Source: UBA7803 sp040219135 (lineage in GTDB: Bacteria > Pseudomonadota > Gammaproteobacteria > Pseudomonadales > Azotimanducaceae). Taken from it: 64,000 bases of DNA. The notes beneath the pieces are model-generated. The model saw only the letters and a program-made list of their open reading frames with translations, was not told the DNA's origin and did no database searches. The translations under genes were made by a program, and so were the position numbers. This document shows, piece after piece, positions 26,029-34,994 of the stretch. Every line of letters starts with the position of its first letter. Position 1 is the stretch's first letter. Where the stretch lies: positions 372,001 through 436,000 of the forward strand of contig JAVJTA010000005.1 of the NCBI GenBank assembly GCA_040219135.1. The letters are read 5' to 3'.

Positions 26029-28083
26029 TTACACGGAAATGTGACCTGTGTCCGCCGGGGCCCAGGCATGCAGCAGGGCTTCGGCCTCCTCCGGGGCGTC
26101 GCTGAGCAGCCGGTCGCCGCGTTTGACGACGTCTGCCATCAGCGACGCGTGCCGCGACAGATCGGCGATCCGGAAGCTCTGCTCCCCGGTCTGGCGGGTA
26201 CCGAGCAGTTCGCCCGCCCCGCGCAGCTCGAGGTCGCGTTCGGCGAGAAAGAACCCGTCCTGACTGTGGCGGATCGCCTTGAGCCGAGCCCGGGCTACGG
26301 CGCCCAGGGGGCCTTTGTAAAGTAATATGCAATTGGATGGGGCGACCCCGCGGCCGACCCGGCCCCGGAGCTGGTGCAGCTGGGCCAGGCCCATTCGCTC
26401 CGGGTTTTCGATCACCATGAGCGAGGCGTTCGGCACGTCCACGCCGACTTCGATCACCGTGGTCGCCACCAGCACCTCGATCTGGCCCGCGGCGAATGCC
26501 GCCATCACGCGGGCTTTTTCCGCCCCGGGAAGGCGGCCGTGGAGCAGACCGATGCGGTATCGCGGCAGCGCGGCGCTCAGAGTTTCCGCCGACGTCTCGG
26601 CGGCAGCGAGCTCGAGCTGCTCGGACTCCTCGATGAGCGGACACACCCAGTAGGCCTGCCCGCCCCGGGCGATCACCTGGGAAACCGTGGCGACGGCTTC
26701 GTCGCGGCGCGCGTCGGAGACCACCCGGGTTTCGATCGGTTGGCGGCCCTTCGGCAGCTCGTCGATCACCGACACGGCCATGTCGGCGTACAGGGCCATG
26801 GTCAGGGTGCGGGGGATGGGCGTTGCCGTCATCACCAGCTGATGCGGCGTGCGGCCCTTGTTGCGCAGGGCCATGCGCTGGTGCACGCCGAAGCGGTGCT
26901 GCTCGTCGATGATGGTCAGCGCCAGGTTGGCGAAGCTCACGCCGGCCTGAAACAGCGCATGGGTTCCCACGGCCACCAGCGCCTCGCCGCTGGCGATTCG
27001 CTCTGCCGCCCGCCGCCGATCGGCAGCGCCGAGGCTGCCGCTCAGCAGCACCACCGGGATGCCGAGCGGCTCCAGCCAGGCGGAAAAGTTCAGATAGTGC
27101 TGTTCCGCGAGGATTTCCGTCGGCGCCATCAGCGCCGTCTGGGCGGCGTGCTCGGCGGCCCGGATGGCGGCGAAGGCGGCCACCACGGTCTTGCCCGAAC
27201 CCACGTCACCCTGCACCAGGCGCAGCATCGGCTCCTGGCGCTCCAGGTCTTCCAGGACCTGGCGCACGACGCGTTTCTGCGCCCCGGTCAGGTCGAAGCC
27301 GAGCCGTTCCAGCAGGGTCCGGCCGAGCTGCCGGCCGCGCGGCAGTGGCAGGGTCGTCTGGCGTGCCCGATCGCGCTGGCGCCGGCGCATGACCAGGTAG
27401 TAGGCCGTGAGTTCGTCGGCGGCGAGCCGGTCCTGGCGCTCGGCGATGTCGGCGGCGCTGGCGTGGGCCGGCGGCGCGTGGAGATACAGCAGATCGGCGT
27501 AGGGCGTTCCCGGGTCGCGCGGCCAGTCGAGTCCGCGCACCTGTTCGATCAGCGCGCGCAGCCGGCCCTGCCCGAGGCCCTTGGTGATCCGGTACACGGG
27601 CGTCAGACCGTCGCCGAGCGGCGGCGGCTCGCCGCTGAACGCGCGGTAGTCCGGGTGTGCCATCTCCAGGCCTTTGGGTCCGAAACGCACCTCGCCGAAG
27701 GCGCGCACGCGCAGCCCGGCGCGAATGCCCTCGTGCTGGCGGCGGGAAAAGTGGAAAAACCGCAGGGTGATGTAGCCGTAGCCGTCGGAGAGGGTGACGG
27801 CCCAGCTGCGGCGCTTGCCGAAACCGACCCGGGACTCGACCACCTCGCCCTCGACGAGACAGTCCTGATCGGCCTGCAGCCGGTTCAGCGGCACGATCCG
27901 GCTGCGGTCCTGATAGCGGATGGGCAGATGCAGCAGCAGGTCGCCGAGGCGGAAGATGCCGAGGCGTTCGAGCTTGCCGCGCAGACTCGGCCCCACGCCC
28001 TTGAGGGTGTCGATGCCGCGATCGCGCAGCGTGGCGTCCGGGTCGCCGCGGCCGGCCGCGCGAGGGCCTGCCGCGGCGGTCAC
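26029..28083 (-). CDS. recG: ATP-dependent DNA helicase RecG
   Basis: 684 aa (E. coli 693). RecG remodels stalled forks and branched DNA. The N-terminal part has a helix-hairpin-helix start (IDTLKGVGPSLRGKLERLG) and the OB wedge domain (about 55-160). The helicase has RLVQGDVGSGKTVVA (motif I), IIDEQHRFGVHQR (motif II), MTATPIPRTL (III) and QLRGRVGRG (VI). The GTG start at 28083 overlaps the ridA stop as GTGA. The gene closes the spoT-ridA-recG run. Confidence 0.96.
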   Translation of the reverse strand: MTAAAGPRAAGRGDPDATLRDRGIDTLKGVGPSLRGKLERLGIFRLGDLLLHLPIRYQDRSRIVPLNRLQADQDCLVEGEVVESRVGFGKRRSWAVTLSDGYGYITLRFFHFSRRQHEGIRAGLRVRAFGEVRFGPKGLEMAHPDYRAFSGEPPPLGDGLTPVYRITKGLGQGRLRALIEQVRGLDWPRDPGTPYADLLYLHAPPAHASAADIAERQDRLAADELTAYYLVMRRRQRDRARQTTLPLPRGRQLGRTLLERLGFDLTGAQKRVVRQVLEDLERQEPMLRLVQGDVGSGKTVVAAFAAIRAAEHAAQTALMAPTEILAEQHYLNFSAWLEPLGIPVVLLSGSLGAADRRRAAERIASGEALVAVGTHALFQAGVSFANLALTIIDEQHRFGVHQRMALRNKGRTPHQLVMTATPIPRTLTMALYADMAVSVIDELPKGRQPIETRVVSDARRDEAVATVSQVIARGGQAYWVCPLIEESEQLELAAAETSAETLSAALPRYRIGLLHGRLPGAEKARVMAAFAAGQIEVLVATTVIEVGVDVPNASLMVIENPERMGLAQLHQLRGRVGRGVAPSNCILLYKGPLGAVARARLKAIRHSQDGFFLAERDLELRGAGELLGTRQTGEQSFRIADLSRHASLMADVVKRGDRLLSDAPEEAEALLHAWAPADTGHISV

Positions 28084-28481
28084 GCCGGGTGGGGCGCCAC
28101 CATGACCGCCTCCACCTCCACCTTGGCGCCTCGGGGCAGGGCCGAGATGCCGAGCGCGGCGCGCGCCGGGTACGGCTCGCGGAAGTGTTCGGCCATGATG
28201 TCGTTGACGATCTGGAAGTTGCCGAGGTCGGTGAGGTAGACGGTGAGCTTCACCAGGTCCTGGAGCCCGCCACCGGCCGCTTCGGCGACCGCCTGCAGAT
28301 TGGCGAACACCTGCCGGGCCTGGGTTTCCACGTCGTCGCCGGCGAGTTCCATGGTCTCCGGGACCAGGGCAATCTGACCGGACAGAAACACCAGGCCGCC
28401 GGCACGCACGGCCTGGGAGTAAGGGCCGATGGCTGCGGGGGCATGATCGCTGTGGATGGGGTCGAAGGGGCGCTGGCTCAT
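28080..28481 (-). CDS. ridA: 2-iminobutanoate/2-iminopropanoate deaminase RidA
   Basis: 133 aa. RidA hydrolyses reactive enamine/imine products of PLP enzymes. Typical motifs are AIGPYSQAVRAGGLVFLSGQI near the N-terminus, the catalytic-site Arg in YPARAALGISALPRGAKVEVEAV, and the final glutamate. It lies between spoT (53 bp upstream) and recG (4-bp overlap), the conserved order in Pseudomonas-like genomes. Confidence 0.95.
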   Translation of the reverse strand: MSQRPFDPIHSDHAPAAIGPYSQAVRAGGLVFLSGQIALVPETMELAGDDVETQARQVFANLQAVAEAAGGGLQDLVKLTVYLTDLGNFQIVNDIMAEHFREPYPARAALGISALPRGAKVEVEAVMVAPHPA

Positions 28482-28534
28482 GGGTGAACGGTTACCTTGC
28501 TGGTGGTTGCGTGCTGTTTTCGAAACAACGGTCC

Positions 28535-30877
28535 TCAGGAGTTCACGCGGCTGATGGCGACGATGTCGCCAGTGGATCGCAGCCTCCGCATGACCCGGGC
28601 GAGGTGGCTGCGGTTGCGCACCGAGACGTCGAGGCTGACGCTGGTGACCTCGGCGTTGCGTTCCTCGACGTTGATGGCTTCGACGCCGGCATCGGATTCG
28701 GACACCGCGGCGGCGATGCTGGCGATCATGCCCTTCTTGCGGTGCACGTCGACCCGCAGGAAGGTGAGGAACTCGGCCTTCGTGGTGGCCGCCCAGTGCG
28801 CGGGAATGATGTCGCGGCCGCCGCGGCGCCGGCGGATCTCCACCATGTTCGGACAGGTCTCGACGTGCACCACGAAACCCTTGCCCGGGGTCATGTGCCC
28901 GACGATGGCATCGCCCGGGATCGGCCCGCAGCAGCGCCCGTAGTTGATCACCAGGCCTTCGCCGCCGCGGATGGCGACCGGCCCGCCGCTGTCGACGGTG
29001 ATGCCGCTGGCGTTGGGGTCGCCGGCGGCAAGCAGCTGCTGGGCCACCACGTAGGCCATCAGCTCGCCGTTGCCGATGGCGGCCAGCAGCTCGTCGAGCT
29101 TGCGCACGCCGAACTCCTTGAACACGCGGCGCAGACGGCGGAAATCCAGATCGTTGATGCTCTTGTCGGCGCTGGCCAGCGAGCGGTTCAGCAGGCGCCG
29201 GCCGAAGGCGATGGAGTCGACGGCCTGCTGCACCTTGAGCGCCTGACGGATGCCGGTGCGGGCTTTGCTCGAGACCACGAAGGTCAGCCAGTCGGGATTC
29301 GGCCGGGCCTCCGGCGCGGTGATGATCTCCACGCTCTGGCCGCTCTGCAGCTGCTGGGACAGGGGCGCCAGGTTGCGGTCGATGCGGCAGGCGACGCAGC
29401 GGTTACCGATGTCGGTGTGCACCGCGTAGGCGAAATCCACGGCGCAAGCGCCCCGGGGCAGCTCCATGATGTGGCCCTTCGGGGTGAACACGTAGACCTC
29501 GTCCGGGAACAGGTCGATCTTCAGGCTCTCGATGAACTCCATCGGGTTGCCCGCCTTCTGTTGCAGGTCGAGCAGATCGCGCACCCACTGCCGGGCGCGC
29601 TGCTGGCTCGACTGGAAGTCGTCGCTGGCGGACTTGTAGAGCCAGTGTCCGGCGATGCCGTTTTCGGCCACCGCCGCCATGTGGTGGGTGCGGATCTGTA
29701 CTTCGATCGGAACCCCGTGCATGCCGAACAGGGTGGTGTGCAGCGACTGGTAGCCGTTCACTTTGGGAATGGCGATGTAGTCCTTGAAGCGCCCGGCCAC
29801 CGGCTTGTACAGGTTGTGCACCACGCCCAGGGCGCGGTAGCAGTCGTCGACGTTGTCGACCATGACCCGGAAGCCGAACACGTCCATGATCTCGGCGAAC
29901 GTCTTGTGCTGGGTCTTCATCTTCCGGTAGATCGAGTACAGGTGCTTCTCGCGGCCCACCACCTCCGCCGCGATCTCCTCCTGCCCCAGCGCCCCGGCGA
30001 TGGTCTTGCGCAGCTCCTCCATGAGCTCCTTGCGGTTGCCGCGGGCGGCCTTTACCGCGCGTTCGATTCGATCGGCGCGCAGCGGGTAGAGCGCGCGGAA
30101 GCCGAGTTCCTCGAACTCCACCTTGATGTGGTGAATGCCCAGCCGGTTGGCGATGGGCGCGTAGAAGTCCAGGGTTTCGCGGGCGATGCGTTTGCGCTGT
30201 TCATCGGACATGACGCCGATGGTGCGCATGTTGTGCAGACGGTCGGCGAGCTTGACGACGATGACCCGGATGTCCTTAGCCATGGCCATGGCCATCTTCT
30301 GAAAGTTCTCGGCCTGGGCTTCGGCCCGGGAGCGGAAGATGGTCGACAGCTTCGACACCCCGTCGACGATCTGGGCGACGGATTCGCCGTAACGTTCCAC
30401 CAGCTTGGCCCGGGCGACGTCGGTGTCTTCGATCACGTCGTGGAGCAGAGCCGCCATCACCGTCTCGTGATCCATGCGCAGGCCGGCGAGGATGTTCGCC
30501 ACCGCGAGCGGATGGGTGATGTACGGGTGGCCGGTTCGCCGCCACTGGCCTTCGTGGGCGGCCGCGGCATAGTCGTAGGCGTCTCTGACCAGCGTGATCT
30601 GCGCCGCCTCGAGATAGCCGGCCAGCTTGTCACAGAGGTCGTCGATCGAGACCGGGTTGGCGATGGACGGATGGCGGGCCTGTTCGGCGAGCTGGGCGAC
30701 GAAGAAGGATTCCGACGGCACCGGCCGGTTGGCGTTCTTGCGGCGCCGCTTGGCAGGAGTCTGAGCTTTGGAAGTACCCGGGGAGGAGGTGCCGCTGGGG
30801 GAGGATGACTTGCCGCGACCGGCCTTGCGCGTGGGAGCGGACCGGTTGGAAAGCTTAGATGTCGCGGACTTCGTCAT
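28535..30877 (-). CDS. spoT: Bifunctional (p)ppGpp synthetase/hydrolase SpoT
   Basis: 780 aa, about 75 longer than E. coli SpoT because of a basic, Ser/Lys-rich N-terminal tail. The HD hydrolase is intact (ITHPLAVANIL…ALLHDVIEDT). The synthetase has RFKDYIAIPKVNGYQSLHTTLFG and IEVQIRTHHM, the latter with the acidic Glu-Gln signature. A TGS domain (YVFTPKGHIMELP…) and a C-terminal ACT domain follow. The start at 30877 lies 23 bp inside rpoZ; the next in-frame ATG is well into the protein. Linkage to rpoZ and gmk is conserved and fits guanine-nucleotide control. Confidence 0.95.
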   Translation of the reverse strand: MTKSATSKLSNRSAPTRKAGRGKSSSPSGTSSPGTSKAQTPAKRRRKNANRPVPSESFFVAQLAEQARHPSIANPVSIDDLCDKLAGYLEAAQITLVRDAYDYAAAAHEGQWRRTGHPYITHPLAVANILAGLRMDHETVMAALLHDVIEDTDVARAKLVERYGESVAQIVDGVSKLSTIFRSRAEAQAENFQKMAMAMAKDIRVIVVKLADRLHNMRTIGVMSDEQRKRIARETLDFYAPIANRLGIHHIKVEFEELGFRALYPLRADRIERAVKAARGNRKELMEELRKTIAGALGQEEIAAEVVGREKHLYSIYRKMKTQHKTFAEIMDVFGFRVMVDNVDDCYRALGVVHNLYKPVAGRFKDYIAIPKVNGYQSLHTTLFGMHGVPIEVQIRTHHMAAVAENGIAGHWLYKSASDDFQSSQQRARQWVRDLLDLQQKAGNPMEFIESLKIDLFPDEVYVFTPKGHIMELPRGACAVDFAYAVHTDIGNRCVACRIDRNLAPLSQQLQSGQSVEIITAPEARPNPDWLTFVVSSKARTGIRQALKVQQAVDSIAFGRRLLNRSLASADKSINDLDFRRLRRVFKEFGVRKLDELLAAIGNGELMAYVVAQQLLAAGDPNASGITVDSGGPVAIRGGEGLVINYGRCCGPIPGDAIVGHMTPGKGFVVHVETCPNMVEIRRRRGGRDIIPAHWAATTKAEFLTFLRVDVHRKKGMIASIAAAVSESDAGVEAINVEERNAEVTSVSLDVSVRNRSHLARVMRRLRSTGDIVAISRVNS

Positions 30878-31127
30878 CTCCTATGCCGAAAGTAACTTCC
30901 AACCGCTGATCCTCAGTGGAGGCATCCTGCTCGTCAAGCATTTCCTCGTTGATCAGACCGGCGGCGATTTCGCGCAGGGCGATCACGGTGGGCTTGTCGT
31001 TCTCTTCCGGCACCAGCGGCTCGACGCCGAAGCGGCGCATCTGCCGGGCCCGGCGGGTGGCGACCATGACCAGTTCGAACCGGTTGTCCACGTGGTCGAG
31101 GCAGTCTTCGACGGTGATGCGTGCCAT
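30855..31127 (-). CDS. rpoZ: RNA polymerase subunit omega
   Basis: 90 aa. Omega assists assembly of RNA polymerase and forms part of a ppGpp site. The sequence ARITVEDCLDHVDNRFELVMVATRRARQM is the family signature. It lies between gmk and spoT, and its last 23 bp overlap the spoT start. Confidence 0.97.
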   Translation of the reverse strand: MARITVEDCLDHVDNRFELVMVATRRARQMRRFGVEPLVPEENDKPTVIALREIAAGLINEEMLDEQDASTEDQRLEVTFGIGDDEVRDI

Positions 31128-31187
31128 AGGATGTCCTGGGGTCGAAAATCGGAAGAGGCGCGAGTGTAGTCGCCGGGTCCGGGCGAT

Positions 31188-31844
31188 TCAAGGGTCGCGC
31201 AGGAGGTCCTCGAGCAGCGCGCCGAGCCGCTGCTGCTGCCTTGCCAGGCGTAGACGCTGTGCGCGGACAATGCACTCGAGGTCGCCCAGGGCGACCTCGA
31301 AGGCGTCGTTCACCACCAGGAAGTCGTAGTCGCGGTAGTGCGACATCTCCCAGCGCGCCTTGTCCAGGCGCTGGCGGATCACGCCGGCATCGTCTTCGCC
31401 GCGTTGTGTCAGCCGGTTAGCCAGGGTTGCCCGCGACGGTGGCAGCACGAAGATGCTCACCGCGTCCGGGTAGCGGGCGCGCACCTGGGCGGCGCCCTGG
31501 AAGTCGATTTCGAGGATCACGTCGCGGCCGCCGGCGCGCTCCGCGTCCACGGCTGCGGCGGTGGTGCCGTAGCGGTTGCCGAACACCTCGGCGTGTTCGA
31601 GGAACTCTCCGGCGTCGATCATGGCGCCGAAACGGGCCGTATCGACGAAGTGGTAGTCGACTCCGGCCCGTTCGCGCGGGCGCCGGTTGCGGGTGGTGTG
31701 CGACACCGATACCACGAGCCGCGGGTCGCGCTCCAGCAGCGCGGCGACCAGGCTGGTCTTGCCGGCGCCGGAAGGCGCCGAGACGATGATCAGCATCCCC
31801 GCGCCGCTGTCGGGCTCGACCGCCGTGCCGCTCACTGCGCTCAT
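31188..31844 (-). CDS. gmk: Guanylate kinase
   Basis: 218 aa. It phosphorylates GMP to GDP. The P-loop SAPSGAGKTSL (about 22-32) and the GMP-binding stretch SVSHTTRNRRPRERAGVDYHFV are intact, with EFLEHAEVFGNRYGT following. About 15 residues precede the usual MLIIVSAPSG start; the Met at position 17 is an alternative start. The upstream start overlaps the yicC stop by 4 bp (ATGA), which favours it. Confidence 0.95.
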   Translation of the reverse strand: MSAVSGTAVEPDSGAGMLIIVSAPSGAGKTSLVAALLERDPRLVVSVSHTTRNRRPRERAGVDYHFVDTARFGAMIDAGEFLEHAEVFGNRYGTTAAAVDAERAGGRDVILEIDFQGAAQVRARYPDAVSIFVLPPSRATLANRLTQRGEDDAGVIRQRLDKARWEMSHYRDYDFLVVNDAFEVALGDLECIVRAQRLRLARQQQRLGALLEDLLRDP

Positions 31845-32710
31845 TCCAGGTTCTGCACCTGTTCGCGGATCTGCTCGATCACCACCTTGAGATCCACGGC
31901 GCGTTGTGACGTTTCCGCGAGCAGTGCCTTGGCGCCCACGGTGTTGGCTTCGCGATTGAGCTCCTGGGTCAGGAAGTCGAGACGGCGACCGTGGGGACCC
32001 GATCCCCGCAGATTGCTGCGGGCTTCCTCGACGTGAATCCGCAGCCGGTCGAGTTCTTCGGCGACGTCGCCACGGCTGGCGAGCAGGGCCACTTCCTGTT
32101 CCAGTCGTTCGGTTTCGACGTTGGCCTGGAGGTCGGCAAGCCGCTGGCGCAGACGCTGCTGGACCTGGTGCGCGGCGGACACGGTCTGGCGACGGATCTG
32201 TTCTACCAGACCGTCGATGGCGTCGAGACGGCTCGTCAGCGTATCGCGCAGGGCTACCCCCTCGCGGTGCCGGTGGGCGATGAGGTCCGCCAGCGCCGAT
32301 TCGAACAGGTCGGATACCGGCTCCTTGAGCGCGCCGGCGTCGAGCGCGAGCTCGCCGGCGAGCATGCCGGGCCAGCGCAGAATGTCCATGCCGCTGGGCG
32401 CGCCGACCTCAGGGGCGTCGCGCCGGACCTGTTCCAGAATTGCCAGAATCTGCAGCAGCAGGGAGCGGTTGAGCTGCAGGCGCTGGGCGCTGCCGCCGGC
32501 TTCGGCGCGCAGCGTGCAATCGACCTTGCCGCGCTGCAGATGACGGCGCAGGAGCTCGCGCAGATCGTGCTCCAGTTCACGCAGCTGCTCGGGCATGCGG
32601 AACTGGGCCTCGAGGAAGCGATGATTGACGCTCTTCAGCTCCCAGGTCAGCACCAGGCCGTCGTCGATCTCCTGATCGGCCCGCGCATAGGCGGTCATGC
32701 TGTGAACCAT
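31841..32710 (-). CDS. yicC: YicC family endoribonuclease-like protein
   Basis: 289 aa from ATG 32710 (MVHSMTAYARA, matching MIRSMTAYAR of E. coli YicC). The central VNHRFLEAQFRMPEQLRELE, ILRWPGML and the C-terminal GRRLDFLTQELNREANTVGAKA are family hallmarks. E. coli YicC has been reported to promote RNA decay. The open frame extends upstream but is non-coding tandem repeat and promoter sequence of rph. Confidence 0.94.
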   Translation of the reverse strand: MVHSMTAYARADQEIDDGLVLTWELKSVNHRFLEAQFRMPEQLRELEHDLRELLRRHLQRGKVDCTLRAEAGGSAQRLQLNRSLLLQILAILEQVRRDAPEVGAPSGMDILRWPGMLAGELALDAGALKEPVSDLFESALADLIAHRHREGVALRDTLTSRLDAIDGLVEQIRRQTVSAAHQVQQRLRQRLADLQANVETERLEQEVALLASRGDVAEELDRLRIHVEEARSNLRGSGPHGRRLDFLTQELNREANTVGAKALLAETSQRAVDLKVVIEQIREQVQNLE

Positions 32711-32770
32711 CGAAGCGGACCACTCCGTTCGCTGCGTCGAGGGCGAAATTCTACCGCGTTCGCCGGTGCT

Positions 32771-32814
32771 CCGTCCGTGCGCTCTCCGTGCTCTCTCCGT
32801 GCTCTCTCCGTGCT
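32771..32814 (+). repeat. 11-bp tandem repeat in the yicC-rph divergent gap
   Basis: Three exact copies of CTCTCCGTGCT (32782-32792, 32793-32803, 32804-32814) follow a diverged copy CCGTCCGTGCG (32771-32781). The array lies where the -35 region of the rph promoter would be. Confidence 0.88.
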
Positions 32815-32832
32815 TCGGAGGGGCTGCACCTT

Positions 32833-32838
32833 TATACT
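32833..32838 (+). promoter_or_regulatory. -10 box of the probable rph-pyrE promoter
   Basis: TATACT, 29 bp before the rph ATG. At 17 bp upstream lies GTGCTT, from the end of the tandem repeat, so the -35 is poor. Confidence 0.45.
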
Positions 32839-32867
32839 CTGCCGTCAGCATTCCACCGAGCAATTTC

Positions 32868-33581
32868 ATGGCTGTGCAGCGCCCCAGCGGTCGTGCGGCA
32901 GACGTTCTGCGCGAGGTCCGCTTCACCCGCGGCTACACCAAACATGCCGCCGGCTCGGTGCTGGTGGAGTTCGGAGACACCAAGGTCATCTGTACCGCCA
33001 GCGTCGATGAGTCCGTGCCACCGTTCCTGCGCGGCCGTGGCGTGGGCTGGGTGACCGCCGAGTACGGCATGCTGCCGGGCGCCACCCACACCCGCAATGA
33101 TCGCGAGGCGGCGCGCGGCAAACAGGGCGGACGCACCGTCGAGATCCAGCGGCTCATCGGCCGTTCGCTGAGAGCGGCCGTTGACACAGCCGCGATGGGC
33201 GAGCGCACCATCCGCATCGACTGCGACGTCATTCAGGCGGACGGCGGCACCCGCACCGCGTCCATCACCGGAGCCTGCGTGGCCCTGGCCGACGCCACCG
33301 CGAAAGCCGGAGTTCAGGGCGCGTTCAGGGAGCTCGTGGCATCTGTATCGGTAGGCATCTACCAGGGTCAGCCGGTGCTGGACCTGGATTATCCCGAGGA
33401 CTCGGCGGCGGATACAGACATGAACGTGGTGCGCGTCGCTTCCGGAGGATTCATCGAGATTCAGGGAACGGCGGAATCCGCGCCCTTCGACGACGCCGCG
33501 CTTGGGGCCATGCTCGGCCTTGCGCGCAAGGGCACCGACGAGCTGCTGGCAGCGCAGCGGGCGGCGTTGGGCTGGGATTGA
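32868..33581 (+). CDS. rph: Ribonuclease PH
   Basis: 237 aa, normal length. This phosphorolytic exonuclease trims tRNA 3' ends. The ATG at 32868 gives MAVQRPSGRAADVLREVRFTRG, the family start. Conserved VLVEFGDTKVICTASV, GWVTAEYGMLPGATHTRNDREA and the phosphate-site RTASITGA are present. The C-terminus is intact, unlike the frameshifted E. coli K-12 copy. pyrE follows. Confidence 0.96.
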   Translation: MAVQRPSGRAADVLREVRFTRGYTKHAAGSVLVEFGDTKVICTASVDESVPPFLRGRGVGWVTAEYGMLPGATHTRNDREAARGKQGGRTVEIQRLIGRSLRAAVDTAAMGERTIRIDCDVIQADGGTRTASITGACVALADATAKAGVQGAFRELVASVSVGIYQGQPVLDLDYPEDSAADTDMNVVRVASGGFIEIQGTAESAPFDDAALGAMLGLARKGTDELLAAQRAALGWD

Positions 33582-33602
33582 ACGACACGCGGGAGGCGCG
33601 GC

Positions 33603-33635
33603 ATGACCACGCTGAACGAGGAGCATCGAGGATGA
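33603..33635 (+). CDS. Possible 10-codon upstream ORF coupled to pyrE
   Basis: ATG 33603 opens a 10-residue frame (MTTLNEEHRG) ending at TGA 33633-33635, which overlaps the pyrE ATG at 33632 as ATGA. GGGAGG lies 6 bp before it, a better Shine-Dalgarno sequence than that of most genes here. The frame differs from both rph and pyrE. It could be a translational coupler or leader peptide; it could also be chance. Confidence 0.35.
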   Translation: MTTLNEEHRG

Positions 33636-34342
33636 CGGCTGGCGCCGATGCACAGCGACGGGCCCTCGTGACCCTGCTGGTGCAGGCCGGCGTGCTGCGC
33701 TTCGGCGAGTTCACGCTGAAGTCCGGGCGCATCAGCCCGTATTTTTTCAATCTCGGCGCGCTCAACACGGGGGCTGCCATCCAGCGCCTGGGTGAGGCCT
33801 ACGCCGACGTGATCGAGGCGGCCGATCTACACTTCGAGGTGGTGTTCGGGCCCGCCTACAAAGGCATTCCCATCGCCGTGGCCACCGCCGAAGCGCTGGC
33901 CCGGCGGGGCCGTGACCGTGCCTGGGCGTTCAACCGCAAAGAGCCCAAGGACCATGGCGAGGGAGGTGCTTTCGTGGGCGCAGATCCGGGCCAGCGGGTG
34001 GTGCTGGTGGACGACGTGCTGACTGCGGGTACGGCCATCCGCGAGGCCGTGGGTCTCGTCCGGGCGGCCGGCGGCACTCTGGTCGGCGTCGTCATCGCCA
34101 TGGACCGCCAGGAACTCGACGGCAGCGGTCGTACCGCGGTGCAGTCCCTGGCAGAAGAGCTCGCGATCCCGGTGCTGAGCCTGCTCGCTCTCGAGGATGT
34201 GATCGAATACCTTGACCGCGAAGCCCACTCGGACAACCATCACGCGGTTCTGAGCAGGAGAATTCGCGAGTACCGGCAAGTCTACTGCGCACCCGATGGC
34301 GCGCGGAATCAGCTATCTGACGGCCATTCAGACGGGACATGA
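33632..34342 (+). CDS. pyrE: Orotate phosphoribosyltransferase
   Basis: 236 aa from ATG 33632. PyrE makes OMP from orotate and PRPP. The segment GVLRFGEFTLKSGRISPYFFN is the family start, EPKDHGEGG is the flexible catalytic loop and VLVDDVLTAGTAIRE is the PRPP-binding motif. A TTG at 33578 that overlaps the rph stop (TTGA) would add 18 residues without counterparts. About 15 extra residues follow the usual end. The stop overlaps the next ATG (ATGA). Confidence 0.95.
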   Translation: MTAGADAQRRALVTLLVQAGVLRFGEFTLKSGRISPYFFNLGALNTGAAIQRLGEAYADVIEAADLHFEVVFGPAYKGIPIAVATAEALARRGRDRAWAFNRKEPKDHGEGGAFVGADPGQRVVLVDDVLTAGTAIREAVGLVRAAGGTLVGVVIAMDRQELDGSGRTAVQSLAEELAIPVLSLLALEDVIEYLDREAHSDNHHAVLSRRIREYRQVYCAPDGARNQLSDGHSDGT

Positions 34343-34962
34343 AGAAGATCATCACATTGTGCTGTGCCCTCCTGCTGCTCGGCGCGCCGCTGGTTGCCGC
34401 CTCCTCTCAGCTGTTTCAGTACACCAATGCCCAGGGTGAACTGGAGTTCAACTACACCCTGCCCTCGGGCCAGGAGGAGAGGGGCTACAAGGTCATCGAC
34501 CCGATCACCGGCGAGGTAATCCGGGACGTCGCACCGGTGCTGCCGCCGGATCAGCTTGCCGAGAAGCTGCGCCGCGACCAGGTCATGCGCGAATGCCGGG
34601 ACGAGCTCGACCGCATCTATCAGCTCTACGGCTCCGAGGCGGACATCGACTACGCTCTGCAGGAGACGCTGGAGTCGCTGGAGACCCGCATCGGCCAGCT
34701 GCAGGCGAACCTGCGTCAGGCGCGCCGGGAGCGCGACCGGCTGCGCGCCCAGGCCGTGGACGCTGAGCGCGGTGGGCGGAAGGTCCCGCAGAGCCTGTCG
34801 GACAATCTGCAGCGCAGCCGCTCGCAGATTGCGACTCTGGAGGGGGAGATCGAGTTGCGGGAGGGTGAGCGGGAAACGACCCGGACGCGCTACGACCACG
34901 AGCGCGCCCGGTTTCTCGACGGCACCTGCCCGGCGCCGGGGGCGGTGGCTGGCCGTAACTGA
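34339..34962 (+). CDS. Exported DUF4124-like coiled-coil protein
   Basis: 207 aa with a Sec signal peptide (about 1-21, hydrophobic CCALLLLGAPLVAA). The mature N-terminus SQLFQYTNAQGELEFNYTLPSGQEERGYKVID resembles DUF4124, a small domain seen in gammaproteobacterial envelope proteins. Residues about 95-200 are charged heptads predicted to form a coiled coil. It is coupled to pyrE by an ATGA overlap but is probably periplasmic and functionally unrelated. No role is known. Confidence 0.75.
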   Translation: MKKIITLCCALLLLGAPLVAASSQLFQYTNAQGELEFNYTLPSGQEERGYKVIDPITGEVIRDVAPVLPPDQLAEKLRRDQVMRECRDELDRIYQLYGSEADIDYALQETLESLETRIGQLQANLRQARRERDRLRAQAVDAERGGRKVPQSLSDNLQRSRSQIATLEGEIELREGERETTRTRYDHERARFLDGTCPAPGAVAGRN

Positions 34963-34983
34963 GGCGGAGCCTCAGTTACGGCC
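34951..34983. terminator. Perfect 15-bp hairpin between convergent genes
   Basis: GGCCGTAACTGAGGC and GCCTCAGTTACGGCC pair perfectly around a GGA loop. The left arm contains the TGA of the DUF4124-like gene. slmA ends 12 bp beyond. It should act on both strands, although no T-run follows. Confidence 0.65.
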
Positions 34984-34994
34984 TCCGTTAGCGC

